Below, piece after piece: positions 1 to 6,105 of a stretch of DNA of 9,291 nucleotides. This stretch comes from Omnitrophica WOR_2 bacterium RIFCSPHIGHO2_02_FULL_52_10 (GTDB lineage: Bacteria > Omnitrophota > Gorgyraeia > Zapsychrales > Zapsychraceae), in assembly GCA_001805655.1 (NCBI GenBank), contig MHGR01000017.1:799-10089 (forward strand), read 5' to 3'. The notes below the pieces were generated by a model. It searched no databases and was not told the origin of the DNA. It was given only the letters and a program-made list of their open reading frames with translations. A program made the position numbers and the translations under genes. The stretch's first letter is position 1; each line of letters opens with the position of its first letter.

Positions 1-182
1 ACAAGGATCAATTTGATTTTCGAGCCGACTAAGGCGTCAAAAATAGGGATGGCGGCGCCGCCGGAGAGCCCCCAAATATATTCAACGCCGTGGTTTTCAA
101 GGCATTTCACCAGGGCTTCGGCGCCGTTCATTGGTTTTTTTGCCGCGGTTTGGGATTTTACTGAGGTCTTTCGAGAGGTCAT
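1..182 (-). CDS. ilvB: Acetolactate synthase-like large subunit, N-terminal fragment (runs off window)
   Basis: This is the 5' end of a leftward gene cut by the window edge. From the internal ATG at 131 the translation reads MNGAEALVKCLENHGVEYIW, then GLSGGAAIPIFDAL and GSKIKLIL. That is the opening of the thiamine-diphosphate-binding N-terminal domain of acetolactate synthase (pyruvate to 2-acetolactate, branched-chain amino acid synthesis), including the glutamate region expected just past the edge. The family usually shows a PGG turn after the first strand; here it is SGG. The start is unsure: ATG at 182 adds 17 Lys/Ser/Thr-rich residues (MTSRKTSVKSQTAAKKP), a GTG at 200 is also in frame, and none has a clear Shine-Dalgarno. 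An in-frame TAG lies a little further upstream. Another thiamine-diphosphate enzyme of the same fold is possible, because only about 60 codons are visible. Confidence 0.72.
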   Translation of the reverse strand, partial: MTSRKTSVKSQTAAKKPMNGAEALVKCLENHGVEYIWGLSGGAAIPIFDALVGSKIKLIL

Positions 183-306
183 CGGTGTCGGTGCTGTCAC
201 AAGCTAACCATAATGTTTTCAGAAAGTTAAGGCACATATTAGCACACATCCGAAGAAATATGCAAGTTTTATTTCCCGGCACGCAACAGCCGCAATAATC
301 ATCTTG

Positions 307-312
307 TATAAT
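307..312 (+). promoter_or_regulatory. Candidate -10 box for the PP-loop/mrp unit
   Basis: A perfect TATAAT sits 79 bases before the ATG at 392, in the AT-rich divergent spacer (183-391). The best -35 at 17-18 bp spacing is poor (GCAACA, three of six), so this is a moderate prediction. A short inverted repeat, GGATA-5 nt-TATCC, at 324-338 lies just downstream and would fall near the transcript start. For the leftward gene the spacer offers only a weak minus-strand pair (TTGCAT, 18 bp, TAATAT). Nothing else structured was seen in the spacer. Confidence 0.35.
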
Positions 313-391
313 CCGCAAAAATAGGATATGATTTATCCAAACTTCGCATATAAATGATATTTTTATAGCACTGAAATGTGAGCATATCCGC

Positions 392-1420
392 ATGATTGAT
401 ACCACGCGCGATACACTTAAGACATCTAAACCTGTAAAAGCCGTCGGGTTGCTTTCGGGAGGATTGGACAGCGCCCTGGCCGCGCGAATTATCCGTGACC
501 TTGATATTGAAGTCTACGGGGTCTATTTTTCCATGCCGTGGGGCTGCTGCGACAAGGAAAAGGCCGGCACTGCCGCCCGGCAGCTGGGGATCAAATTCAT
601 TGTCCTGCAATTGGACGAGCGTTATCTGGAGATGGTCAAGAAACCGAAGCACGGTTACGGCGCCGCGTTGAACCCGTGCGTTGACTGCCGCATCCATATG
701 TTTTCCAGGGCGGCCCAGTACATGCGGCATATCGGGGGCGATTTTGTTTTTACCGGGGAGGTGCTCGGCCAGCGGCCGATGTCCCAAATGCGCCAGAGCA
801 TGAAAAAAATTGAAATCGGGGCGGGCCTTGAAGGCCGGCTGGTGCGGCCATTGTGTGCCCAATTACTGGAGCCGACCGTTCCCGAAAACGAAGGGCTGGT
901 CTGCCGCGACCGGCTCCTGCGCATGAGCGGCCGGTCCCGACGGCCCCAAATGGACCTTGCCGAAAATTATCAAATCACTGAATACAATCAGCCGGCCGGC
1001 GGATGTCTTTTGACGAGCCATGACTTTGCCAAGCGCATGCGGGACACCCTGGATCACGGCTACCGCAATTTCCGTGAGACCATAGCTCTGAAATGGGGCC
1101 GGCACTTCCGCATCACTAAAGAATTCAAGGCCATCGCCGGTAGAGATGAAGCGGAAAACAGCGCGTTGCAGCATTACGCCCACCCGAATGACATTATTCT
1201 CGAATTCCCGGACAAGCTTGGGCCAACGGTTGTATTGAAAGGCGATCATCCGACGCGTGAAATCCTTGCGACCGCGGCGGGCCTGATCCAGCATTTTTCG
1301 AAATTCAAGGACCAGCCGCCCCGGACCGTGCATTACTGGCCGGTCTCGGACCGCAACCGAATCCAAAGCATTGATGCCGCGAAGCTTGATCCGGCCTACG
1401 TTCAACAAATATACATTTAA
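392..1420 (+). CDS. PP-loop ATPase, MnmA/ThiI-like tRNA sulfurtransferase with NFACT-R-like C-terminus
   Basis: This 342-residue protein opens with a PP-loop (SGGLDS, residues 22-27), the AMP-forming motif shared by MnmA, ThiI and related tRNA-thiolating enzymes. It carries paired cysteines at C52/C53 and a CVDC motif at C96/C99, followed by FTGEVLGQRP (residues 120-129). PAGGCLLT at 201-208 adds C205. From about residue 262 to the end it resembles the NFACT-R (DUF814) RNA-associated domain (GPTVVLKG, then an EILATAAGLIQHFSKFKD helix). Relatives are usually annotated as ThiI or MnmA-type proteins. Adenylation of a tRNA uridine followed by sulfur insertion is the family expectation; the exact base modified cannot be told here. 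The cysteine pairs could hold persulfide or an iron-sulfur cluster, which is inference. The mrp gene follows after 9 bp, suggesting co-transcription. The Shine-Dalgarno is weak. Confidence 0.82.
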   Translation: MIDTTRDTLKTSKPVKAVGLLSGGLDSALAARIIRDLDIEVYGVYFSMPWGCCDKEKAGTAARQLGIKFIVLQLDERYLEMVKKPKHGYGAALNPCVDCRIHMFSRAAQYMRHIGGDFVFTGEVLGQRPMSQMRQSMKKIEIGAGLEGRLVRPLCAQLLEPTVPENEGLVCRDRLLRMSGRSRRPQMDLAENYQITEYNQPAGGCLLTSHDFAKRMRDTLDHGYRNFRETIALKWGRHFRITKEFKAIAGRDEAENSALQHYAHPNDIILEFPDKLGPTVVLKGDHPTREILATAAGLIQHFSKFKDQPPRTVHYWPVSDRNRIQSIDAAKLDPAYVQQIYI

Positions 1421-1429
1421 GAAAATTGT

Positions 1430-2752
1430 ATGCGCACACCCACACAAGACGACATTTTACGCGCCCTGCGCGGCATTATCGACCCGGATTTTAATAAGGA
1501 CATTGTGACCCTCGGCTTTGTCAAAAACATCAGGATCGATGGCGATAAGGCCGCGTTTGACATCGAATTAACAACGCCGGCCTGCCCGGTCAAGGACAGT
1601 TTCCGCCGGCAGGCAGAGGAGGCCGTTAAGTCTATCCAAGGAATCAACCAAGTTTTCGTCACCATGACCAGCGCAAAACGGCCCCAACCCCAATCCTTGC
1701 ACGCCCAAAGCGCATTGCGCAGCGTGCAATCGATCATCGCCATATCATCCTGTAAGGGGGGTGTCGGGAAATCTACGGTGGCGGCCCATCTGGCGGCGGA
1801 ACTGGCGGCGCGCGGATTTCGGGTTGGCTTGTGCGATACGGACATTTACGGCCCATCCATTCCGTCGCTTTTCAATATCAATAACGTCACCATCACCACC
1901 AATGCCCAGAGACAGTTAATCCCCGTTGAGAAAAATGGCCTGAAGATCATGTCCTTTGGGTTTCTCATCGGCGATGCGCCGGCTGTGATGCGCGGGCCGA
2001 TTGTTTCGCAGTATATCCAGCAAATCCTGCATAACACCGCGTGGGGGGAATTAGATTATTTATTCATCGACATGCCGCCGGGAACCGGGGACGTGCAGTT
2101 AACGATCACCCAAACGGTCCAACTGGCGGGCGCGGTCATTGTCACCACCCCGCAAACCCTGTCTCTGATCGATGTCACGCGCGGCATCCTGATGTTTGAA
2201 AAGGTTAATGTCCCTATCCTTGGTTTGATCGAAAACATGTCCTATTTCCTTTGCGATCGGTGCGAGCATAAGCATTACATTTTCGGCGAGAATTCCAGCC
2301 GTGCTCTGAATGAGCGCTTCGGAATTGAGCTCTTGGCCGAATTACCGCTGATGAAGAAAATGATTGCCCCGCTCGATGGTTCCCGGGGAAACGACCTCAT
2401 CCGACAGGCTGCCGATAAAGTTATCATGGCGCTGGGGAAAAATTCCATCGAGCAAAAGCAGGCGCCGGAAGTTAAAATGGATAAGAATGCAATCACTTTA
2501 CATTGGACCAACGGGGATACGGTGACCGTCACCAACCGGGATCTGCGCTTAAGCTGTCAGTGCGCCTTGTGCGTTAATGAAATGACGGGGGAAAAACAAT
2601 TAACGGAAGAGGCGGTTAAGCCGGACATCGCCGCCAAAGAGGTTATTGTGCTGGGGAATTACGCCATCGGTATCACATGGAACGACGGGCATTCTTCGGG
2701 GATTTATCCCTACAAAAACATCCGGAAACTCGCGCACGCGGCCAAAACCTAA
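1430..2752 (+). CDS. apbC: Mrp/ApbC-type iron-sulfur cluster carrier ATPase with fused DUF971 domain
   Basis: The 440 residues show three parts. Residues 1-80 form a MIP18 (DUF59) domain with its TTPACP motif (C52). Residues about 100-340 are the Mrp/NBP35 ATPase with a deviant Walker A (CKGGVGKS, 108-115), DTDIYGPS at 136-143, DMPPGTGD at 214-221 and a CxxC at C275/C278. In this family the CxxC cysteines of two subunits bridge a labile [4Fe-4S] cluster that is passed to apoproteins in the cytoplasm. Residues about 350-436 match DUF971 (HWTNGDTVTVTNRDLRLSC, cysteines C376, C378 and C381, then WNDGHSSGIYPY). Typical Mrp proteins are about 350-370 residues, so the tail is an added domain. There is no clear Shine-Dalgarno, but the start gives a correct MIP18 N-terminus. 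The gene ends just before a strong terminator. Confidence 0.93.
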   Translation: MRTPTQDDILRALRGIIDPDFNKDIVTLGFVKNIRIDGDKAAFDIELTTPACPVKDSFRRQAEEAVKSIQGINQVFVTMTSAKRPQPQSLHAQSALRSVQSIIAISSCKGGVGKSTVAAHLAAELAARGFRVGLCDTDIYGPSIPSLFNINNVTITTNAQRQLIPVEKNGLKIMSFGFLIGDAPAVMRGPIVSQYIQQILHNTAWGELDYLFIDMPPGTGDVQLTITQTVQLAGAVIVTTPQTLSLIDVTRGILMFEKVNVPILGLIENMSYFLCDRCEHKHYIFGENSSRALNERFGIELLAELPLMKKMIAPLDGSRGNDLIRQAADKVIMALGKNSIEQKQAPEVKMDKNAITLHWTNGDTVTVTNRDLRLSCQCALCVNEMTGEKQLTEEAVKPDIAAKEVIVLGNYAIGITWNDGHSSGIYPYKNIRKLAHAAKT

Positions 2753-2763
2753 ACAGAAGACGC

Positions 2764-2800
2764 AAAAAAGCCCTGTAAGGGAAGTTTACAGGGCTTTTTT
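2764..2800. terminator. Bidirectional intrinsic terminator between apbC and the glutathione operon
   Basis: GCCCTGTAA (2770-2778) pairs perfectly with TTACAGGGC (2786-2794) across a 7-nt loop. It is flanked by six A on the left (2764-2769) and six T on the right (2795-2800), so both strands give a stem followed by a U-run. It lies 11 bases after the apbC stop. On the minus strand it overlaps the last codons and the TAA stop of the CGFS glutaredoxin (stop at 2786-2788), so one arm is coding. Confidence 0.93.
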
Positions 2801-3115
2801 ATTCTTATTTGTGAGAATATCAGCCAGTTCACCGCTATTGTGCAATTCCGTCACGATGTCGCACCCGCCGATAAATTCGCCGTTCACATACAGTTGAGGG
2901 ATGGTCGGCCACTCGGAATATTCCTTGATCCCCTGACGAATCTCTTCGTCTTCAAGGATGTTAAACGTCTTCATGGCAACATTATATTTATTCAGCACAC
3001 CCACAACCTGGGCGGAAAACCCGCACTGCGGCTCCTGCGGCGTGCCCTTCATATAGAGCATCACTTTGTTGTTTTTAATATCATTTTCGATTCTTTGTTT
3101 GATTTTTTCGTCCAT
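2786..3115 (-). CDS. grxD: Monothiol CGFS glutaredoxin (Grx4/GrxD type)
   Basis: This 109-residue single-domain protein has the CGFS active site (C31) after YMKGTP, then [19 protein letters not shown] (residues 69-87), whose TIP and GGCD elements bind glutathione. Full length is close to E. coli GrxD (115). CGFS glutaredoxins bind a [2Fe-2S] cluster between two subunits using two glutathiones, or as a heterodimer with BolA; they carry clusters rather than reduce disulfides. The start has a strong Shine-Dalgarno, AAAGGAGATA at 3121-3130. It is the last gene of the minus-strand glutathione block, separated from bolA by a 90-bp spacer that contains a palindromic repeat. Its final codons lie inside the shared terminator stem. 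Confidence 0.95.
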   Translation of the reverse strand: MDEKIKQRIENDIKNNKVMLYMKGTPQEPQCGFSAQVVGVLNKYNVAMKTFNILEDEEIRQGIKEYSEWPTIPQLYVNGEFIGGCDIVTELHNSGELADILTNKNKKAL

Positions 3116-3137
3116 TGCTTTATCTCCTTTATTTAGT

Positions 3138-3197
3138 CATCAGCGGTCAGCTTTCAGCTATCAGCGGCTGATATCATCTGACGACTGACAGCTGATG
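3138..3197. repeat. Palindromic TCAG-rich repeat between bolA and grxD
   Basis: A compact inverted repeat has left arm 3138-3165 (CATCAGCGGTCAG...TATCAGC) and right arm 3167-3197. The central 15 bases, TATCAGC-G-GCTGATA, are perfectly symmetric, and the outer arms match at most positions with a 3-base slip. Each arm is built from roughly 7-base units of the form NNTCAGN. It fills most of the 90-bp gap between two co-directional genes and would fold into a long hairpin in the polycistronic message. There is no T-run after it, so it is not an ordinary terminator. It resembles REP-type dispersed elements; no second copy is in this window. Confidence 0.75.
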
Positions 3198-3205
3198 GCT
3201 GCCGG

Positions 3206-3466
3206 CTACACGTTATATTGATCTTTCACCTGTTCCCATTTTTCCGGGGTAAATGTTTTTAATCCCAAGGCATGGACGTATTGCGCGAAAGCCTCTTTTA
3301 GCGGGGTCATGACCATTTTATGTTGCTTAATAAGCGGGACACCTTCGAAGGCCGGGCTGATGACAATCGCCTGCAGGTGGTGGCCGTCGTTCATGGGGTC
3401 GAGGACATGGACGGTCGCGTTCTCGATGGAGTTTTCAATGATTTTTTGGATTTCACGCGTGATCAT
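3206..3466 (-). CDS. bolA: BolA family protein
   Basis: The 86-residue BolA/IbaG fold is clear: an N-terminal helix, MNDGHHLQAIVISPAFEG (residues 25-42), the central IKQHKMVMTPLKEAF (46-60, in the place of the usual RHRxVY segment), and ALGLKTFTPEKW at 66-77. No cysteine is present, so it belongs to the histidine-only kind. H29, H30 and H49 are the candidate cluster ligands. BolA proteins pair with CGFS glutaredoxins to form glutathione-ligated [2Fe-2S] heterodimers, and the next gene downstream is exactly such a glutaredoxin. The start overlaps the stop of the upstream glutaredoxin by four bases (ATGA), so translation is probably coupled. Whether it is BolA proper or the shorter IbaG-type cannot be decided by eye. 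Confidence 0.93.
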   Translation of the reverse strand: MITREIQKIIENSIENATVHVLDPMNDGHHLQAIVISPAFEGVPLIKQHKMVMTPLKEAFAQYVHALGLKTFTPEKWEQVKDQYNV

Positions 3467-3705
3467 CGGTTGTCGCCGTTCTCGGCCAGCCAGGCAACAA
3501 TGTCGTCCGACTCATGCAGGATTTCCCCATCGTGAATCAGGCAGGGCACCTGCGAGCCGCCGGTCAAGTCAATCAGATCCTGGCGCGCATCCGGGCTTTC
3601 GGAAACGTTCTTTAAGCGCACGGTCAAGTTATGCTGCTCAATGTACCGCAGGACTTTCCGGCAATAGCCGCAGGTCGGTTTGTAGTATAGGATCAACGTA
3701 TGCAT
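3463..3705 (-). CDS. Dithiol glutaredoxin / glutathione S-transferase N-terminal-like protein
   Basis: This is an 80-residue thioredoxin-fold protein. It begins HTLILYYKPTCGYCRKVL, with the active-site CGYC at C12/C15 (classic glutaredoxins have CPYC). GGSQVPCLIHDGEILHESDD (residues 49-68) carries the cis-proline (P54) and the ESDDIV element that contacts glutathione in Grx and GST N-terminal domains. It should reduce disulfides and glutathionylated proteins in the cytoplasm using glutathione. The gene begins 12 bp after the gshB stop and overlaps bolA by ATGA, placing it between glutathione synthesis and cluster-carrier genes. Its Shine-Dalgarno is weak. The length excludes a full GST. Confidence 0.88.
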   Translation of the reverse strand: MHTLILYYKPTCGYCRKVLRYIEQHNLTVRLKNVSESPDARQDLIDLTGGSQVPCLIHDGEILHESDDIVAWLAENGDNR

Positions 3706-3717
3706 GTAAGAATCTTT

Positions 3718-4683
3718 CTAAGGGGATATTTTATTCTTCGCGGCGAATTGGTCAATCAATTTCTCGGAAAACCCGATCACTTTATCTTCCAGCCGGCGAC
3801 CATACAAATCATTCATTTCCCGCAAGCACGTGGGGGAAGTGACGTTCACTTCAATCAGATACTCGCCGATAATATCGATGCCGACAAAATACAGGCCAAG
3901 CTTGCGTAATTCAGGCTTGAGCCGCTTAATGATTTCCCGGTCACGCCCCGTGATATCCGTTGCCTGCGGTTTGCCGCCGGCAAAGAAATTATTGCGGTGG
4001 TCGTCTTCCGCGTGCTTGCGCAAAACCGCCCCCAGGGGCTCACCATCCAACAATAATATCCGTTTGTCGCCGTCCAGAGCTTCCGGTATATATTTCTGGA
4101 CAATGATGTCTTTTCTCCAGTTCCTGGTCAAGGTTTCCAGAATGACTTTAGTGTTCTTTTGTCCAGGATGGACGTGAAACACGGATTGCCCCCCATAACT
4201 GTCCGTCGGCTTGGCGATGACCTCCGCGTGTTGTGCGACAAATCCCGTCAGCGCGGCGCGGTCGCAACCGATGAGTGTTGCTGGGACAAGGTCGTTGAAC
4301 TGTGACGCCCAGATCTTTTCATTGACCGTGCGGATGCCAGCCGGGGCGTTAATCACGGGGATATGCCGTGGCAGAAGGTCCAGCAGCCACGTGTTATGAA
4401 GGTACTGTTCGCCAAAAGGGGGGTCGTTGCGGATGAAAACCACATGGACTTCACCCTGCGGAAGGACCGCGCTGCCGCGGTCAATGAACGGCCGCGCTTT
4501 ATCGTATTGCGGCGTAACCTCGCGGACATGGAAATGCATAACGCCGTCCTTGCGGACCATCCCGCCATCCGGGAGAAAATAGACTTTATGCTTTTTCCGG
4601 TGCGCCCCGACCATGAGTGCCAAGGTCGTGTCTTTTTCAACAATGACCCGCGTAAGCGGATCCATTAAGAAAATATAATTCAT
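3718..4683 (-). CDS. gshB: Glutathione synthase (ATP-grasp)
   Basis: The 321-residue protein is normal length for prokaryotic GshB. It joins gamma-glutamylcysteine and glycine with ATP to give glutathione, in the cytoplasm. Hallmarks in order are FIRNDPPF (residues 83-90), NAPAGIRTVNEK (112-123), AKPTDSYGGQSV (167-178), then VQKYIPEALDGDKRILLLDG (195-214) with the ATP-grasp D-K-R signature. These are followed by NNFFAGG (231-237) and GIDIIGEYLIEVNVTSPT (268-285), the metal-binding acidic/Asn strand plus the substrate loop. It follows gshA after a 23-bp gap and precedes the glutaredoxin by 12 bp, so it is almost certainly in the same transcript. No strong Shine-Dalgarno is visible. Assignment is secure because all motifs are intact and the partner enzyme is adjacent. 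Confidence 0.96.
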   Translation of the reverse strand: MNYIFLMDPLTRVIVEKDTTLALMVGAHRKKHKVYFLPDGGMVRKDGVMHFHVREVTPQYDKARPFIDRGSAVLPQGEVHVVFIRNDPPFGEQYLHNTWLLDLLPRHIPVINAPAGIRTVNEKIWASQFNDLVPATLIGCDRAALTGFVAQHAEVIAKPTDSYGGQSVFHVHPGQKNTKVILETLTRNWRKDIIVQKYIPEALDGDKRILLLDGEPLGAVLRKHAEDDHRNNFFAGGKPQATDITGRDREIIKRLKPELRKLGLYFVGIDIIGEYLIEVNVTSPTCLREMNDLYGRRLEDKVIGFSEKLIDQFAAKNKISP

Positions 4684-4706
4684 AACGCCAGAAATTGGTT
4701 TGCGGT

Positions 4707-5987
4707 TTACTGCGTATTTGCCTCAAGCTGGATGATTTCGCGGTGGGCGGCGATGCCGGCGGTGCGGGCGAGGATACGATAAACGTCAAACACATTGACA
4801 TCGTGGTGCACGCCGCAGTCGCCGTACTTGCTCAAATGCGGGCACATTTTCTTGAATTCCATACCGCGGGTATTAAGATTGTCGCGTTGGCCCCGGTCAC
4901 TGTGCGAGCGGTAAAAACCTCCAATCATCTTATTTTCGATTTGATAAATGCAGACTTCGCAGATCTCCTGCCCGATGCTGTAGATCGTTGGAACCCCTTC
5001 CTGCAGGAGATAACGGTGGATGACTTTGCCGCCTTTGCCGACGTTCAATTTGTTGCGGACCTTCCGGCTGATGTGGACGATCTCCTCCGGGTGCTCAATT
5101 GTGTGAATCCCCATGCCATAGGTCCCGGAATCCGATTTGACAAAAATATACGGCTTTTCCGGAATCCGGTGCTCATCATACTTATTCCTGATTTTCGTAA
5201 AAAGTTCCTCCGCCGCCGCGGCCAGTTTTGCGCGGTCGGTTTCGGCATTAATATCCACATCGCCAACGGAGTTAAACAGGCACGAGAATAGCCACGGGTC
5301 CACATCAATGATCCGTCCGAACTCATGCATGAGGTCCCGTGTGTGATCAAAATGATGGGACTTCAGCCGCGAATGCCAGCCGGCCTGGATGGAGGGATAG
5401 ATCGGAACCTTGGAATTTTTCAAGACCTCCGGGATTCCGCCGGTCAAGTCGTTATTCATGATGATTAAATCGAATTTCTCGCGGCCGGCCTGATATTCCG
5501 CAAGGATATGTTTAAAGCAATGGATCCGCACGGATTCCCCGGTTGCGGTTTTCAGTTCGACAGATTTATCTTTTTCGCAAAACGCGGGCTGGGCATCAAG
5601 AAAAGTCGCGATTTTAACGTTGAACCCGGCCTTGGCGATGACCTGCTGGAGGATGCGCACGTTTTCGAGATACCAGGTGTTGCGCGTATGCTCTTCCGCA
5701 ATGATGAGAATATTCTTGCCGCCGGGCGCGCGCTTATGGATGGCCGCGCGCATGAGCCCCTCGGAATCCGCAAGCCCGTGCTCGCAGACGTTGTTGAACC
5801 CGGAAGGGAAGATGTTGGTGTCCACGACCGCCGCTTTAAACCCGGCATCACGGATATCCACGGAGGAATAGAGCGGAAGCTCCTTGGCTCCCTCGTAGGA
5901 TTCCAGCCAACGGCGGACCTCTTCCTGCTTGATTCTGATCCGGTCCAGCAATAATCCCATGGAATTATGCATATGGAGTGTGTTCAT
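4707..5987 (-). CDS. gshA: Glutamate-cysteine ligase, Acidithiobacillus/Nitrosomonas-type GshA
   Basis: This 426-residue enzyme makes gamma-glutamylcysteine from glutamate, cysteine and ATP, the first step to glutathione. It is not the E. coli or plant-like GshA. Its motifs fit the separate family first described from Acidithiobacillus ferrooxidans: SVDIRDAGFKAAVVDTNIFP (residues 42-61), PSIQAGWHSRLKSHHF (198-213), IFVKSDSGTYGMGI (281-294), LLQEGVPT (348-355), IGGFYRSHSDRG (375-386) and NLNTRGMEF (390-398). The VKSDSGTYGMGI segment resembles the ATP-grasp nucleotide loop. The start has a good purine-rich Shine-Dalgarno (AGGAAAGG, 5990-5997) and gives a full N-terminus. It heads the glutathione block, with a promoter and an inverted repeat immediately upstream. 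Family recognition is from remembered motifs. Confidence 0.92.
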   Translation of the reverse strand: MNTLHMHNSMGLLLDRIRIKQEEVRRWLESYEGAKELPLYSSVDIRDAGFKAAVVDTNIFPSGFNNVCEHGLADSEGLMRAAIHKRAPGGKNILIIAEEHTRNTWYLENVRILQQVIAKAGFNVKIATFLDAQPAFCEKDKSVELKTATGESVRIHCFKHILAEYQAGREKFDLIIMNNDLTGGIPEVLKNSKVPIYPSIQAGWHSRLKSHHFDHTRDLMHEFGRIIDVDPWLFSCLFNSVGDVDINAETDRAKLAAAAEELFTKIRNKYDEHRIPEKPYIFVKSDSGTYGMGIHTIEHPEEIVHISRKVRNKLNVGKGGKVIHRYLLQEGVPTIYSIGQEICEVCIYQIENKMIGGFYRSHSDRGQRDNLNTRGMEFKKMCPHLSKYGDCGVHHDVNVFDVYRILARTAGIAAHREIIQLEANTQ

Positions 5988-5997
5988 GACCTTTCCT

Positions 5998-6030
5998 TCA
6001 CAAGGCGTGTCTATCAGACGTGTCTTGTGA
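5998..6030. promoter_or_regulatory. Inverted repeat in the gshA leader, abutting the Shine-Dalgarno
   Basis: Arms TCACAAGGCGTGT (5998-6010) and ACGTGTCTTGTGA (6018-6030) flank CTATCAG. The outer seven base pairs (TCACAAG/CTTGTGA) are perfect. As plus-strand RNA all 13 positions pair if G-U is allowed; in the gshA message three become A-C mismatches, so DNA-level recognition (an operator) fits as well as an RNA stem. On the minus strand it also contains a direct repeat of GACACG. It begins at the predicted transcription start and ends exactly where AGGAAAGG begins, a position where a bound repressor or a fold could control gshA. Confidence 0.6.
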
Positions 6031-6034
6031 ACGT

Positions 6035-6063
6035 ATTATGCCTTAAACCGGCGCTAATGTCGA
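6035..6063 (-). promoter_or_regulatory. Sigma-70-type promoter for gshA
   Basis: Read on the minus strand there is TCGACA (6063-6058, five of six to TTGACA), a 17-bp spacer (6057-6041) and CATAAT (6040-6035, five of six to TATAAT). Transcription would begin near 6028, giving a leader of about 40 bases before the gshA ATG at 5987. The 118-bp gap to the upstream symporter gene contains no clear terminator, so read-through from that unit is also possible. Confidence 0.65.
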
Positions 6064-6105
6064 GCCGAAAATATCCCCGGCGCGTTAATCGCGTCTCAGC
6101 AAAAC

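Noticed and set aside
863..1447. Minus-strand open frame of 194 codons opposite the PP-loop gene
   Set aside because: Shadow of a clearly coding plus-strand gene; no motif, and it would overlap the start of apbC.
3138..3197. Heptad repeats as a short CRISPR-like array
   Set aside because: Units are about 7 bases, contiguous and mirrored, without spacers or cas genes; a hairpin repeat explains them.
4695..5291. Long plus-strand open frame (198 codons) opposite gshA
   Set aside because: It lies wholly antisense to a gene with clear family motifs, has no recognisable domain, and such shadow frames are expected in GC-rich third positions.
5998..6030. The gshA-leader hairpin as an intrinsic terminator
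   Set aside because: No T-run follows on either strand and it sits downstream of a promoter and next to a ribosome-binding site.
6041..6105. Possible terminator after the symporter gene
   Set aside because: Only a 4-bp CGCG/CGCG stem with no U-run was found, so termination there is not supported.
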